The notes beneath the pieces are model-generated. The model did not search any database. It saw nothing but the letters and a program-made list of their open reading frames with translations, and was not told the DNA's origin. From Stygiolobus azoricus (GTDB lineage: Archaea; Thermoproteota; Thermoprotei_A; Sulfolobales; Sulfolobaceae), in contig NZ_CP045483.1 in the NCBI RefSeq assembly GCF_009729035.1, forward strand, positions 124,001 through 188,000: a DNA stretch of 64,000 nucleotides. The letters are read 5' to 3'. Below, piece after piece: positions 35,878 through 46,050 of the stretch. A program made the translations under genes and the position numbers. Position 1 is the first letter of the stretch. Each line of letters starts with the position of its first letter.

Positions 35878-36788
35878 ATAAAATAAGAATAGCTGCTAGA
35901 GGGAGTAAGCTCAGCAGAATACAGGTAAGAATGGTGGAAGATAAATTAAATAAACTAGGAATAGAGACCTCATTCGTCGAGGTTAAAACAAAGGCTGACC
36001 TATTTCAAGCTTCGCCCTTATCACAGCTTGGAAAAGGGGTTTTCGAGAAAGAAGTAAACCAAGCTGTCATCAACGGGGAGGCTGATATTGCAGTCCACAG
36101 CATGAAAGATATGTTAAGCGAAACTCCACCCGGTTTAGAGCTCTATGCAGTCCTAAAGAGAGACCCGCCCTTTGATGTCCTAATTTCATTATCACATAAA
36201 GGTCTGTTCGAGTTGGAAAGCGGTAAAGTTATAGGAACGAGTAGCATCAGAAGAAAAAATTCGATAGTATTTTATCGTAAGGATCTGTCGGTGAGAGACC
36301 TTAGAGGGAACATCGACACAAGGTTAAGAAAGTTATTTGAGGGTGAATACGATGCAATAATTGTAGCTGAAGCCTCAATAACGAGGCTTGCTGCTTACGA
36401 CCACCAATATCAAGGAATAAACTATTCTAAATTCGATCCTACACTCCTAACTCCTGAAGCTAACCAAGGAATAATAGCTATTGTGGGAAAGTCTAACTCT
36501 CCCTTAAAAGACCTTTTCAGAAAGTTAAATGACGAAAAGACCTACCACGAAGCAATAGCCGAGAGAACGGCTCTAAATATTATTGGAGGAGGATGTCATT
36601 CCCCCTTAGGTGTATTGTTTGAGGAATTAGATGAGGGTGAATACCGAGGAATAATGACTTTCACTAACGGAAGAAAGAAAATTACAGTTGAGGGTATTTT
36701 CCGAGGAAAACCAGAAGAGGTAGGAGAGGAGCTAGGTAAACAACTGTTAAAGGAGATTAAGGATGAAGGTATTGTTATTAAGACCTGA
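35874..36788 (+). CDS. hemC: Hydroxymethylbilane synthase (porphobilinogen deaminase)
   Basis: Joins four porphobilinogen units into the linear tetrapyrrole. 304 residues. Recognisable: [11 protein letters not shown] at 7-17, HSMKDM with the catalytic Asp further on in [10 protein letters not shown], and the dipyrromethane-cofactor cysteine in GGGCHSPLG near 240. ATGA overlap with hemL indicates coupled translation. The gene runs 26 bases into hemD. Confidence 0.97.
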   Translation: MNKIRIAARGSKLSRIQVRMVEDKLNKLGIETSFVEVKTKADLFQASPLSQLGKGVFEKEVNQAVINGEADIAVHSMKDMLSETPPGLELYAVLKRDPPFDVLISLSHKGLFELESGKVIGTSSIRRKNSIVFYRKDLSVRDLRGNIDTRLRKLFEGEYDAIIVAEASITRLAAYDHQYQGINYSKFDPTLLTPEANQGIIAIVGKSNSPLKDLFRKLNDEKTYHEAIAERTALNIIGGGCHSPLGVLFEELDEGEYRGIMTFTNGRKKITVEGIFRGKPEEVGEELGKQLLKEIKDEGIVIKT

Positions 36789-37419
36789 GGGCAGTGAAGT
36801 ACCCCAAGATCCCGAGATAGAGATAGTTAATATACCGATATTAAAACCTGTATGTACACCCCACACGCTGCCTTTTAAGCCGAAAACGATAGGATTTACA
36901 AGCGTAAACGCGGTTAAATGTTTTAATTACGCCGAGGTTTTCGAAAAAGTTGATGAAGTTTATGCAGTAGGGCCCTCTACAGCAAATGCGTTAAAAGATA
37001 TATTCAACGTTAAGCAAGTGATAGTTCCTGAAACTTTCACCGTTGACTCGATGGTCCAGAAGATGTTAAGAAATTCAAGAGATAAAACAATCTTAGTAAG
37101 AAGTAGTGTCGGGTATAAGAGGGACAAGGAGAAGTACCCACAGATAACCCAAATAGTTGATTACGACCTTTTAATAAACGAGGAGAACTTAAGGAAGACC
37201 AAACAACTTCTATCTGATTGTGTTTTTAACTATGTAATAATTACTAGTTCTCTAATAGCCACATTAGTTAAGGACTCTCTGAGAGAGTGTACTAAAGTAA
37301 TTAGTATAGGTCCATCAACTACCAGAGCTTTAGAGGGGGTTAATAATATATATGAAGCTAGAGAACATGATATGAATGGAATATTTATCTTGTTGAAAGG
37401 GCTTTTGAGGGATGATTAA
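36763..37419 (+). CDS. hemD: Uroporphyrinogen-III synthase
   Basis: Closes and inverts the last ring to give uroporphyrinogen III. 218 residues, a poorly conserved family. Recognised from GFTSVNAVKCF near 45-55, YAVGPSTANALKD, a second half VIITSSLIATLVKD with ISIGPSTTRALE, and its position directly after hemC. The two similar half-domains fit the bilobal fold. It starts with ATG 36763 preceded by AAGGAG inside hemC. No fused methyltransferase, so uroporphyrinogen-III methyltransferase must be encoded elsewhere. Confidence 0.9.
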   Translation: MKVLLLRPEGSEVPQDPEIEIVNIPILKPVCTPHTLPFKPKTIGFTSVNAVKCFNYAEVFEKVDEVYAVGPSTANALKDIFNVKQVIVPETFTVDSMVQKMLRNSRDKTILVRSSVGYKRDKEKYPQITQIVDYDLLINEENLRKTKQLLSDCVFNYVIITSSLIATLVKDSLRECTKVISIGPSTTRALEGVNNIYEAREHDMNGIFILLKGLLRDD

Positions 37420-37685
37420 TGGATGATACTACCTTACGCGAGCTCACTCTTAAAACATTAAGAGAGATAGTGGGGGAAATTGATGAAAAGACCTTAGAAA
37501 TAAAGTTCTTTCAACAATTTAAGGACAAAGTAGATATTTACGGTAAATTCGAGAACGAAAAAGGTTTTTATGAGTTCGCACTTAGTTTTGACGAAAAAGG
37601 CAAAGCTAAGAGAAAAAATGTTAATATGATAATGCCCAAAGACATCAAGGACGAGATAGAGAAGAAAACAAAAGTTAACGGGTAG
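37419..37685 (+). CDS. Small hypothetical protein in the heme operon
   Basis: 88 residues, soluble, rich in Lys, Glu and Asp. An N-terminal helix (TLRELTLKTLREIV) is followed by two or three strands (FKDKVDIYGKF, FYEFALSF) and a C-terminal helix, a small alpha-beta fold. No cysteines or known motif. Its ATG overlaps the last base of the hemD stop and the next gene begins 5 bases after it, so it is embedded in the operon. A role in tetrapyrrole handling is suggested by place only. Confidence 0.7.
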   Translation: MDDTTLRELTLKTLREIVGEIDEKTLEIKFFQQFKDKVDIYGKFENEKGFYEFALSFDEKGKAKRKNVNMIMPKDIKDEIEKKTKVNG

Positions 37686-37690
37686 GCGTT

Positions 37691-39331
37691 TTGAGACTTC
37701 TATTAATAGTCATTGACGGAATGGCTTTTCACGTAGTAGAAAAGATAAGGAACAAGCTACCTACGATAAACGAGTTAATATCAAAGGGCTATTTCGGAAA
37801 ACTCGAGTCCGTCTTCCCATCATTAACCCCTATAGCTTTAGCTTCTCTTGTAACTGGTAATACTCCTAAAGTAAACGGTGTTACGGCTCCTAAAATATTC
37901 GTTAAAGACAAACCATTATCTAACGAACTCTCTGCATACTCTAGCGATCCGTTAAAGACCGACCCTCTCTGGGTTTACTTGAGTAAAAATGGGTATAATA
38001 CATTAGTGACCTCTTCACCACAAGCTTTACCCGATAAATGGAATATGGAAAACTCTGCCCTTTTCGATCCGTATAAGAGTAAAATGAAGAAATGCAGTGA
38101 TGGAAGAGTGATAAGTGAGGGAGAAAACAAAGTTCTAGGAAAAGTTTGGTTAGTTGAAAGATCTTCGAATAAATTTTACGTAGCTATTCCCTCTCCAAAC
38201 GGTGATAAAATCATAGAGTTAGAAAAAAATGAGTGGAGCTTACCAATTACCGTTAAGGGAAAGTGCGGAAAAGAGGAGTTTAATGCTATAACCATATTAC
38301 ACGCAAGGGAGAACGACATATACATATCACCTATAGCTTTCGATAATAAGAGATGGGGTAATAAACCTCAATTAATGGAAAGAATTTGGAATGAAATATC
38401 TACTGTTTATGGTATGATTATGGACGGTGACCATGTTTCGCTTCATAAGGATATAATTACCTTTGAAGAATACATGGAAACTGTTAAGAGAACCTTCACC
38501 TTCTTTTACAACTATACTAAATATCTTCTTGATAACGTGAAATGGGACTTTGCTTTAACATATTTGCCAGTAGTTGACAATGTACAACACTTATTATATG
38601 GTTTAGATGACGAAAAGGCTTGGGAGTATATAGTACAAAGTTATCTTATGGCTGATGAATTCATAAAAATGCACTTAGATTATGCTGATCTAGTGATAGT
38701 TGCCTCAGACCACGGTATTGAAAAGGTAAAGAAAAAAGTGTTTATTAACAAACTACTGGAGAAAATTAATGTCTTGTCCTTGAACGAAAAGGATGAAATC
38801 GACTGGTCTAGGACTAAAGCATATTACGGCGGAGGAGGACAGATACGAATTAACCTAAAAGGTAGGGAAGATAGAGGAATAGTATCACTGAAGGAATTCC
38901 CTAAGCTAGTTAGATATATAGTCAGGAATTTAGAAAACATTACGGATGGCGACGAAAAGATTTTTACTTCAATATACGCCAGTGAATCACCAGCACCCGA
39001 TCGTGAAGGTGATATTAAGATAGGAGGAATTAAGGACTATTACGGAGTTAGCAGCGCCGTGAAAAAAGACATGGAAGTGATTGAAGACGTTATCCCTTAT
39101 AAAATGAACAGTGGTGAACACGGGTATTTTAGAAAGAATGACCTATACGGGATCATAATCGCAAAATATAAACAATTAGAGCTGAATAGGACAGAAACTA
39201 TTCAACAGGCTAAGATAATAGATATAGCACCTACAATTCTTAAACTATTCAATATTAATAACATTAAAATGGAAGGAAGACCAATATTAAAATTGTTAGA
39301 ACCTTATGAGAGTTCCCGCCGCATATACTAA
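37691..39331 (+). CDS. Alkaline-phosphatase-superfamily phosphodiesterase/phosphatase
   Basis: 546 residues, type I phosphodiesterase / nucleotide pyrophosphatase fold. Metal and nucleophile motifs are in order: VIDGMAFHV at 6-14, Thr in FPSLTPIALASLVTGNTP near 40-58, DNVQHLL, SDHGIEKV and EHGYF near the end. No signal peptide, so it should act in the cytosol, unlike many secreted relatives. Substrate unknown; relatives hydrolyse nucleotides, phospholipid head groups or phosphonates. TTG start 5 bases after the previous stop; the end overlaps the next gene by 26 bases. Confidence 0.85.
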   Translation: MRLLLIVIDGMAFHVVEKIRNKLPTINELISKGYFGKLESVFPSLTPIALASLVTGNTPKVNGVTAPKIFVKDKPLSNELSAYSSDPLKTDPLWVYLSKNGYNTLVTSSPQALPDKWNMENSALFDPYKSKMKKCSDGRVISEGENKVLGKVWLVERSSNKFYVAIPSPNGDKIIELEKNEWSLPITVKGKCGKEEFNAITILHARENDIYISPIAFDNKRWGNKPQLMERIWNEISTVYGMIMDGDHVSLHKDIITFEEYMETVKRTFTFFYNYTKYLLDNVKWDFALTYLPVVDNVQHLLYGLDDEKAWEYIVQSYLMADEFIKMHLDYADLVIVASDHGIEKVKKKVFINKLLEKINVLSLNEKDEIDWSRTKAYYGGGGQIRINLKGREDRGIVSLKEFPKLVRYIVRNLENITDGDEKIFTSIYASESPAPDREGDIKIGGIKDYYGVSSAVKKDMEVIEDVIPYKMNSGEHGYFRKNDLYGIIIAKYKQLELNRTETIQQAKIIDIAPTILKLFNINNIKMEGRPILKLLEPYESSRRIY

Positions 39332-40685
39332 AAGGACAAAGAGAAAAATCGGAATAAGCTATGACGAATATGGTATGCCTTACACCGAATACGTTAACGA
39401 GAAAGGAGAAATAACTTCCGTCTTTACATCCTCTCCGAAAGAGAGGCATCCTCTACCCCTCAGAATAAACATAAAGTTTCTTCATGAGACTCGACTACTA
39501 AGAAATAGTAGTGTACTACCAGCTCTTCCATTCTTCCAAGACCTACCTAAACATTACTCACCTCTTAAAAAACACAAAGATGTAGAGAAAGTACATTTCA
39601 AAAGGCTGATCATTGGAGGAGGAACCTCAGGTATAGCTGCTCTGAATGAGGACTCAATTATGATAACTAGGGAGGTATTCGGGGACATCCTATTTGACGA
39701 GTCTCCCTCTTCCTTACTTTCCAAGGAGGAAATAGTGAAGAAACTAAAGGAAAAAGTGAAGAAATTCGAAAATAAAGTTCTTTACGGTAACTACATGGGG
39801 AAATTTGACGAAGGGCTACTTTTCGAGCTAGAAGACAAGTTCCTTCTTGTAGAGGCTGAAGAGATAGTAGTTTCTACCGGAGCTAGGACTTTAAAGCCTA
39901 TATTCAAGGGTAATTGGGAACAAGGAGTAGTGTCAAGAGAGTATTACATTAGGAAGCTAAAGGAGGAAATCAGAGAGGACAGTAAAATACTAGTATTAGG
40001 ATATAACGATTTGGCTGTAAAGACGGCTCTGAACTCTAAAAAAGCTATAATTTTAGCTCCCCAACATGTTGACTTTGCCTTTTCACCATTATACAGAGAT
40101 CTTGCAAACGAAAATGGAATAGAACTTGAAAGGGATTACATCGTAGACGTGGTTAGAACCGATGACAAGAAACTGATAGTCACGACAAAAAAGAGCGAAT
40201 ATGAAGTTTCACTTATCGTATTTTCTGTTCTCAAACAACCGAGGCTTGAGGTTACAAGTAGTATGGGGCTTTCGTATACTTATGAAAATCACGTATACAA
40301 GCCTATAAGTGAAAATAACGTGCAAATAACTGGTGGGATGTTGGGGATAGTTGACGAATACTTAAGTTTACTCAGTGGTGAGGTTCTTAATGACCCGAGT
40401 AAAATGGATGAGCTGAGAAACCACTCGTCAAAGGAAGTTACATTCCCCATCTCACCTTATTATTATGGAAGCAATGGTCTGATTTGCGAATGCGAGGAGG
40501 TTTGGTTAGAAGATATAGAATATGCAAAATCTCTCGGGGTTAAAGATACTGAAGAAATAAAGAGAGTTACCGGGTTAGGGACTGGAAAGTGCCAAGGTAA
40601 AGCATGCGCAATAGTTGCAGGAGATTACTTGAAGAGCAATATTCTAATTTCCTTCAGGACGCCAATTTACCCGGTGAGAATATGA
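39306..40685 (+). CDS. FAD/NAD-dependent oxidoreductase with C-terminal BFD-like [2Fe-2S] site
   Basis: 459 residues. After a basic N-terminal stretch of about 95 residues comes a dinucleotide fold beginning RLIIGGGTSGIAA, with STGART completing the FAD-site pattern and a second Rossmann-like half (SKILVLGYNDLAVKTAL). The C-terminus has a BFD-type four-cysteine site, CECEEVW then GKCQGKAC, for a [2Fe-2S] cluster. This resembles the alpha subunits of dye-linked proline dehydrogenases and of heteromeric sarcosine oxidase / HcnB. It overlaps the following DAO-type gene by ATGA, indicating a two-subunit enzyme. Confidence 0.8.
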   Translation: MRVPAAYTKRTKRKIGISYDEYGMPYTEYVNEKGEITSVFTSSPKERHPLPLRINIKFLHETRLLRNSSVLPALPFFQDLPKHYSPLKKHKDVEKVHFKRLIIGGGTSGIAALNEDSIMITREVFGDILFDESPSSLLSKEEIVKKLKEKVKKFENKVLYGNYMGKFDEGLLFELEDKFLLVEAEEIVVSTGARTLKPIFKGNWEQGVVSREYYIRKLKEEIREDSKILVLGYNDLAVKTALNSKKAIILAPQHVDFAFSPLYRDLANENGIELERDYIVDVVRTDDKKLIVTTKKSEYEVSLIVFSVLKQPRLEVTSSMGLSYTYENHVYKPISENNVQITGGMLGIVDEYLSLLSGEVLNDPSKMDELRNHSSKEVTFPISPYYYGSNGLICECEEVWLEDIEYAKSLGVKDTEEIKRVTGLGTGKCQGKACAIVAGDYLKSNILISFRTPIYPVRI

Positions 40686-41788
40686 TCATTATCGGTGCGG
40701 GTGCCCATGGTCTAAGTTTAGCTTATCACTTGGTCAGAGAGGGTTTTAATGATATTAAGATAATCGAAATGAAGAGGGTAGGATTTGGATCTAGCAGTAG
40801 AAATGCCTCTAGATTTCGTTATCATTTCTTCAGCAAAGAGAATATAACATATGCCAAGAAAGCCATTCCGTACCTAATACAGCACGTTAAAGAGCTAAGG
40901 CTTAACTCTCTACTTTATTTCACGGGATACTTATGGATCCTCAGGGACGAAGAACAAATCTCAATCCAAAAGAAGTTGGACAGCATGTGGAAAGCTGAAG
41001 GTATAGAAGGTGAATTCAGAGATTGTAGCGAATTTGAGTTTCTAAAAAGCGAAGGGTTGTGTTACTACGCGCCTCAGGATGGTGCATTCCATCACGACTA
41101 TTTAATTTACAGTTACTATCTGGAGATAAAGGATAAGGCAAGATTAATCATAGATGAAGTAGAAAAAATAAACTTCAAAGGAGGGAAGGTAGCGGGGGTA
41201 AAACTAGCAAAAGGTGGAGAATTGAATGATGATATTGTAGTGATAACAGCTGGTGCTTGGAGCGGTAAATTAATGATGAATTCCGGGATTAACGTACCTA
41301 TATTTCCTGAGAAGAAGGAAATCTTTATAACAGAAGACGTAAGTTTTAGGGTAAGACCCTTAGTAATAGACACGAGTAATAAGGTCTATTTTTCGCAAAC
41401 ACTAAAGGGTGAAATAATCGGGGGTACAGAAACTCCTAGACCGTACGATTTTCTACCATTTACTAACTCTTTCGAAGAGCTCTCACACTTTTTGAGAGCA
41501 ATAAGGGAGATTGTGAAGGGCATAGAAGGCATAGGAATATTAAGAGGTTGGAGCGGTTATTACGAAATGACGCCTGATAGTTCCCACATAATGGGGTATG
41601 ATGACGAGTGGCCGGAAGGACTATATATTGATGCCGGTTACAGTGGACATGGAATGATGTTTGCCCCGTATTCTGGTAAGCTTATGGCTGAACTAATACT
41701 GAACGGAAAAGTTCCGCCAGAAATGAGACCGTACTTACCTACAAGATTTAAGGAAAAGAAGCTGATAGCGGAAAGTCTAGTAATATAA
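40682..41788 (+). CDS. FAD-dependent oxidoreductase, DAO / sarcosine-oxidase beta type
   Basis: 368 residues from ATG 40682, which has GGTGAG 5 bases upstream and overlaps the stop of the preceding gene; the frame extends to 40604, but that part is not family-like. The FAD-binding start is MIIIGAGAHGLSLAYHLVREG-like at residues 1-20, with SSRNASR as the flavin loop, TAGAWSG in the middle, and the C-terminal GYSGHGMMFAP typical for D-amino-acid/sarcosine/proline oxidases. Likely the substrate-oxidising subunit, passing electrons to the preceding [2Fe-2S] subunit. Its amine substrate is unknown. Confidence 0.88.
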   Translation: MIIIGAGAHGLSLAYHLVREGFNDIKIIEMKRVGFGSSSRNASRFRYHFFSKENITYAKKAIPYLIQHVKELRLNSLLYFTGYLWILRDEEQISIQKKLDSMWKAEGIEGEFRDCSEFEFLKSEGLCYYAPQDGAFHHDYLIYSYYLEIKDKARLIIDEVEKINFKGGKVAGVKLAKGGELNDDIVVITAGAWSGKLMMNSGINVPIFPEKKEIFITEDVSFRVRPLVIDTSNKVYFSQTLKGEIIGGTETPRPYDFLPFTNSFEELSHFLRAIREIVKGIEGIGILRGWSGYYEMTPDSSHIMGYDDEWPEGLYIDAGYSGHGMMFAPYSGKLMAELILNGKVPPEMRPYLPTRFKEKKLIAESLVI

Positions 41789-41790
41789 CC

Positions 41791-42786
41791 TTAACTACCA
41801 CTGGAGGACGGCAATACTTTTACTTTCTTTCTATAATATTTTGTTACATATACCGCAAAGTCATACGCATATTTACTCCTACTCCCATCTAGGATTACTA
41901 AGTCGGCTGTAGTCATTTCCACATATTTCAAATTATCCTCGAAGTCTCCGTGGCTACTAAATCCTATGATAAATGAGTTCGAATCTACCGGTTTTATGAA
42001 GTCCTTGACAAGCCAACCGTCTAAGAGGAAGTTAGTTGTAGTCTTAGTCCTCCTCTTAAATTCGGTTGCGTGTTTAAACTCCACGTACCATCCATCCTTA
42101 ATTATCTTCTTTCCCTCTTCAGTGTTTTTATTTACAAATTTACCTACCATTTCTCCGTATTTTTCAGCTATGGCTGTTAATTTCTCCACCTTATTTTCAA
42201 CCACAAACGGTGCATCGACGTTATACTTTCGTAATACTTTCATAACCTCTTGTAACTTTCCGTAGTATGCATAAATAGTAACTGGACCTTTAAGGAGAGC
42301 ATCTGCTACATAATCTGCGAATAACATCTCTATGTCATCCTTGTATTTTCTTACAAAGTTTGGATTGCCGTAGGTTACGTCTATTATTAATACGTCGGGA
42401 TTAAGAATCGGCGTACCTTTCCCTGGGTTCCTAAAATCACCGGTATAAGCTATCTCAATTCCTTTTTCAGTTTCAATAACTACTTGTGAAGCCCCCATGA
42501 TATGCTCCGCCCTCTCAAGCTTTATCTTCTCGCCAAGAAGATCTACCTTTACTCCGTAATTAAGCGGTAGTTGTTTGTGCTTAGGTACGTTATATCCTAA
42601 CACTTGTAATGATTCAATAGTAATGGGTGAGGCAATTATGCTGGTACATTCCTTAATACTCTTATTTAATTCGTTTATGTGATCAGCGTGAAAGTGTGTT
42701 ACAGCCCTGAATAACCTCTTATAATGACCATCAATAACGAAGTTATTACCCACCAGTATTGCACCGTTATCTTGTATATCGAACAC
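41791..42786 (-). CDS. Metallo-beta-lactamase-fold nuclease next to DNA ligase
   Basis: 331 residues of the MBL/beta-CASP-like nuclease group. Zinc motifs: HFHADHI near 32-38 (HxHxDH), HIMGAS near 95-100, AYTGDFR near 113-119, and a late His in GFSSHGDFE. Relatives are DNA exonucleases of the Artemis/SNM1 group and RNA 3'-processing nucleases. Gene order, 36 bases downstream of DNA ligase on the same strand, points to a DNA end-processing role. It could prepare ends for ligation in repair. Confidence 0.87.
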   Translation of the reverse strand: MFDIQDNGAILVGNNFVIDGHYKRLFRAVTHFHADHINELNKSIKECTSIIASPITIESLQVLGYNVPKHKQLPLNYGVKVDLLGEKIKLERAEHIMGASQVVIETEKGIEIAYTGDFRNPGKGTPILNPDVLIIDVTYGNPNFVRKYKDDIEMLFADYVADALLKGPVTIYAYYGKLQEVMKVLRKYNVDAPFVVENKVEKLTAIAEKYGEMVGKFVNKNTEEGKKIIKDGWYVEFKHATEFKRRTKTTTNFLLDGWLVKDFIKPVDSNSFIIGFSSHGDFEDNLKYVEMTTADLVILDGSRSKYAYDFAVYVTKYYRKKVKVLPSSSGS

Positions 42787-42822
42787 ACTAAAATTAAGGA
42801 AGTAACAATATATGAATTTTGA

Positions 42823-44628
42823 TTAGGAAGGTTGCGTTTCTCCGCTTGAATCCTCTTTTTTCTTCAGCTTCAACTTATACATCTCTAAGATCTCTTGTGG
42901 TGTGGTAGCCTCTTCTACGCTCTTATCATCCCTCCACCTTATAAACCTGGGAAATCTTATTGAGAGCCCTGCTTCCTTGCTTACTTGACCCTTACAGCAG
43001 GTATGCTGAGGGGAAAGAGTTATCTCCGCACCTATCACCTCAGCCACATACTTTGGTTGAACCCATATATCTGGTTCCATCTCTGACTCTACTCTCGGGT
43101 CTTTGGAGTCCATTTTGATCTCCATAAGTTTCTTTTGTAGCTCATCCAGTTCCGCATCGCTGAAACCCGAGGCAACTTTACATACTGTATAAAATGTGTC
43201 AGTCTCAGGGTCGTAAGCTGCCATTAGTAGTGAGCTTAATTTTCCTCCTCTCTTACCTCTCCCGTAAAAAGCACCAACAACTACTAGGTCAACGCTGTCA
43301 GCCATCTCGCTCTGATAGTCTCTCTTGAGTTTTATCCACAAGAACCCCCTAGCTCCTGCCTGATATATTGAGTCTTTACCTACAGCCTTCACCATTATTC
43401 CCTCTGCGCCTTCCGAGATAGCCTGATAGAAGTACTCTTTCAGTTTTTCGACGTCATCTGTAAATATATGATGAGCAACGTGCAACTTGTCGTTGGGCTT
43501 TATTATTTCCTCGAGCTTCTTTCTCCTCTCTGGCAAAGGTTTCAGAGTGTAATCCTCTCCGTTATAATACATTAAGTCGAAAAGGTAGACATTTACTGGG
43601 TATTCCTCAACCGCCTCGTGTATATCGTTTTTTCTCTTCCTATGCATTAACTCTTGGAAAGGTAAAATGTCTCCACTTTCTTTATCTATAGCCACTATCT
43701 CGCCTTCGATTATCACCTCATCTGCATCGATATAGTCTTTAACATAATCTCTTACGTCGGGATACTGCTTAGTAATATTTTCGAGCCTTCTTGAGAATAT
43801 ATAAATCTCATTACCTTTCTTGTGAATTTGAGCCCTTTCCCCGTCATATTTATAATCTACTAACGCTTGACCTCCAACTTTTGATAATATTTCAACCGGG
43901 TCGTTGAGCCTTTCTGCTAGCATCGGTCTTATTGGTATTCCTACTTCAGGCTTTAGATTCTTTAACGCTTCAATACCCTCCGAAGCCACTACTTTAGCTA
44001 TGTTACCAAGATCAGCCCTTAGATTGTAAGCCCTTTCTATTATTGGACGTGCGTGAGGACCACCTCCATAGGCGTTAGCAAGGGCGTCCATAATTGTTGC
44101 ATCTCCTATACCAACCCTCAATCTCCCATCTATGAACCTTATAATGTATTTCGCTTCCAGAGGATCGGCCTTCTTTAATAAACCAGCTAGGGAGCGAATT
44201 TTTACGTCCCTACTTCCTTCGCCCTCAGCCAAAGCAATCTTACTTAGAGAGTTATATACTTCCTCAACAGTTAGGGGAGAAGATGACGAAGCACCTAAGA
44301 ATGTTAAAATTGTCGTTCCGCTGCCTGACTTTTTCAGCCTATAGGCTACTTCACCCAAGTCACCTACCTTTTTAAGTTCGGCTTCGATTGTATCCTCCTT
44401 GACGTTTATCCCTATGGATAAAGCCTTTATCATTAACTTTTCTCCGAGACCTATTTCTGGATAACCATAAAAGTCAGGCCATAGTTTTCCCTGAATTATA
44501 TAAATAACTTTATCTATTACATCTTTATCTGATTTCTTAAACAAGTCAGTTAACAACGAAGTTATTTGTATCCTTGAAGATATTCTCTCGAGTTTATCAA
44601 AATATTCAGCGATTAGTTTAAACTCCAT
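42823..44628 (-). CDS. lig: ATP-dependent DNA ligase
   Basis: Joins nicks in DNA replication and repair using ATP. 601 residues from ATG 44628, the usual size for Sulfolobales enzymes; the upstream extension to 44679 is hydrophobic and not family-like. N-terminal DNA-binding helical domain, then the adenylation motif with catalytic Lys in [10 protein letters not shown] near 260, [16 protein letters not shown] and LWIKLKRDY, followed by the OB fold. Archaeal ligases of this type bind PCNA. Followed by the MBL nuclease gene. Confidence 0.97.
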   Translation of the reverse strand: MEFKLIAEYFDKLERISSRIQITSLLTDLFKKSDKDVIDKVIYIIQGKLWPDFYGYPEIGLGEKLMIKALSIGINVKEDTIEAELKKVGDLGEVAYRLKKSGSGTTILTFLGASSSSPLTVEEVYNSLSKIALAEGEGSRDVKIRSLAGLLKKADPLEAKYIIRFIDGRLRVGIGDATIMDALANAYGGGPHARPIIERAYNLRADLGNIAKVVASEGIEALKNLKPEVGIPIRPMLAERLNDPVEILSKVGGQALVDYKYDGERAQIHKKGNEIYIFSRRLENITKQYPDVRDYVKDYIDADEVIIEGEIVAIDKESGDILPFQELMHRKRKNDIHEAVEEYPVNVYLFDLMYYNGEDYTLKPLPERRKKLEEIIKPNDKLHVAHHIFTDDVEKLKEYFYQAISEGAEGIMVKAVGKDSIYQAGARGFLWIKLKRDYQSEMADSVDLVVVGAFYGRGKRGGKLSSLLMAAYDPETDTFYTVCKVASGFSDAELDELQKKLMEIKMDSKDPRVESEMEPDIWVQPKYVAEVIGAEITLSPQHTCCKGQVSKEAGLSIRFPRFIRWRDDKSVEEATTPQEILEMYKLKLKKKEDSSGETQPS

Positions 44629-44770
44629 CACTTTAATATGTTGATCAAAAAGTGTAATAAGGATGATGAAATCTGGCAAGACCGAGATATGACGAATCAG
44701 AGTTACACTGACCTCTTATTCAAGTAACCTTTTCCTTAAATAGTGTTTGTATACAAAATATTAAGGTAGC

Positions 44771-45304
44771 ATGATTCTTGGAGATCGTGATTTGAAATAT
44801 TACCTTGAAAAGGGATGGATTGTAATAGACCCATTAAGGGAAGACAGTGTTAGGGAAAACGGAATAGACCTTCGTATTGGTGGGGAAATAGCTAGGTTTG
44901 AGGAAAGGCAAGACAAGGTGTTTGACCCTGACAATCCTGATTACTCGCTATTTCACGTTGAGAAAGGGGAGGAGTTTATAATAAGGCCTTATGAGCACGT
45001 ATTGTTAACTACTGAAGAGTTAGTGAGGTTGCCAAATGATGTTATGGCTTTTGTTAACCTTCGTTCGTCTTTTGCTAGGCTAGGTCTTTTTATTCCCCCA
45101 ACAATTGTGGATGCTGGGTTTGAGGGTCAGATTACGATAGAAGTAGTAGGTTCTTCTTTCCCAGTGAAATTGAAGAGGGGGATGAGGTTTCTACATTTGA
45201 TCTTTGCCAAAACTTTAACACCAGTTGAGAACCCATACCAAGGAAAATATCAAGGACAAAGAGGAGTAACAGTTCCTCGGTTTACGAACAAAAATCACAG
45301 TTGA
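44771..45304 (+). CDS. dcd: dCTP deaminase
   Basis: Converts dCTP to dUTP for thymidylate synthesis. 177 residues. The trimer-forming dUTPase-like fold is recognised from LRIGGEI, the active-site block [24 protein letters not shown] with catalytic Glu, and a C-terminal [11 protein letters not shown] tail that closes over the nucleotide. Leaderless-type start at ATG 44771. With uracil-DNA glycosylase in the same window, it forms part of uracil control. The 3' end overlaps the convergent gene by 10 bases. Confidence 0.96.
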   Translation: MILGDRDLKYYLEKGWIVIDPLREDSVRENGIDLRIGGEIARFEERQDKVFDPDNPDYSLFHVEKGEEFIIRPYEHVLLTTEELVRLPNDVMAFVNLRSSFARLGLFIPPTIVDAGFEGQITIEVVGSSFPVKLKRGMRFLHLIFAKTLTPVENPYQGKYQGQRGVTVPRFTNKNHS

Positions 45305-45999
45305 GCTGCTAGTTTCCATCCTTTAGAGTTAGCGTCATATATTACCAGTGCTTCTTTTGCCAATTTCCTGAATAGTTTTGCCTCTTTAGGTTCAAGCTTA
45401 CTTGCAGCCTCTTCAGGATCAGATGTATCTATCGACGAAATATCTCCAATAAATTTGTTGTAAAAATCTTGACTCATAGCTATTCTTTCGGATTCTAAGT
45501 ATATTATTTTAGCCCCTTCTCTCTCAAGTTTATTGAAAAAAGCTGTAGGATCTCTTAATGCCTTAAGTTCCGACTCAAATAATATCCCTTCTTCTTGTAA
45601 CCTTTCAATAGCTGTCTTCTTGGGTTGTGGTTGCTCTTTCTTCGTTTCAACCTTGATCTGTTTTTTCTCTTCACTCTTTTCAGTCTTTTCAATACTCTTT
45701 TTACTACTTTCTAACTCTTCAATTTTTTCTGCGAGATCTGCAATTTTCCTCTTTATTTCATCTATTTGTGCCGTAAAAGGATTTATATAATCCATTATTT
45801 TTCTCTCTAATTTTGTGGTAATCTGATTCACTATTTCTGGGTTATTCACGTCAATAGTAATTTGGCTTTGAATTGGAGTTTGCCTTCCGAACAAAACACT
45901 CCTTATGTATTCCGAAAGAAGAACGTAACCCTCTTGTCTTGCCTTTTCTTCTAATTCCTTGTATTCTTCATCAGTAAGCTTAATTGAAATAATTTTCAC
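45295..45999 (-). CDS. RHH / coiled-coil protein of unknown function
   Basis: 234 residues in three parts. Residues 1-40 ([17 protein letters not shown], then [10 protein letters not shown]) look like a ribbon-helix-helix DNA-binding domain. Residues 65-130 are a highly charged coiled coil ending in a Lys/Glu/Gln-rich linker. Residues 135-234 form a compact alpha-beta or winged-helix-like domain ([35 protein letters not shown]). No enzyme motif. It is probably a DNA-associated structural or regulatory protein; function unknown. ATG at 45999, with an A/T-rich promoter upstream. Confidence 0.7.
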   Translation of the reverse strand: MKIISIKLTDEEYKELEEKARQEGYVLLSEYIRSVLFGRQTPIQSQITIDVNNPEIVNQITTKLERKIMDYINPFTAQIDEIKRKIADLAEKIEELESSKKSIEKTEKSEEKKQIKVETKKEQPQPKKTAIERLQEEGILFESELKALRDPTAFFNKLEREGAKIIYLESERIAMSQDFYNKFIGDISSIDTSDPEEAASKLEPKEAKLFRKLAKEALVIYDANSKGWKLAAQL

Positions 46000-46050
46000 A
46001 AATAAAATAAGTCATGTGTTATTAAAAAACTACTTTCCTTAAACTTGAGA

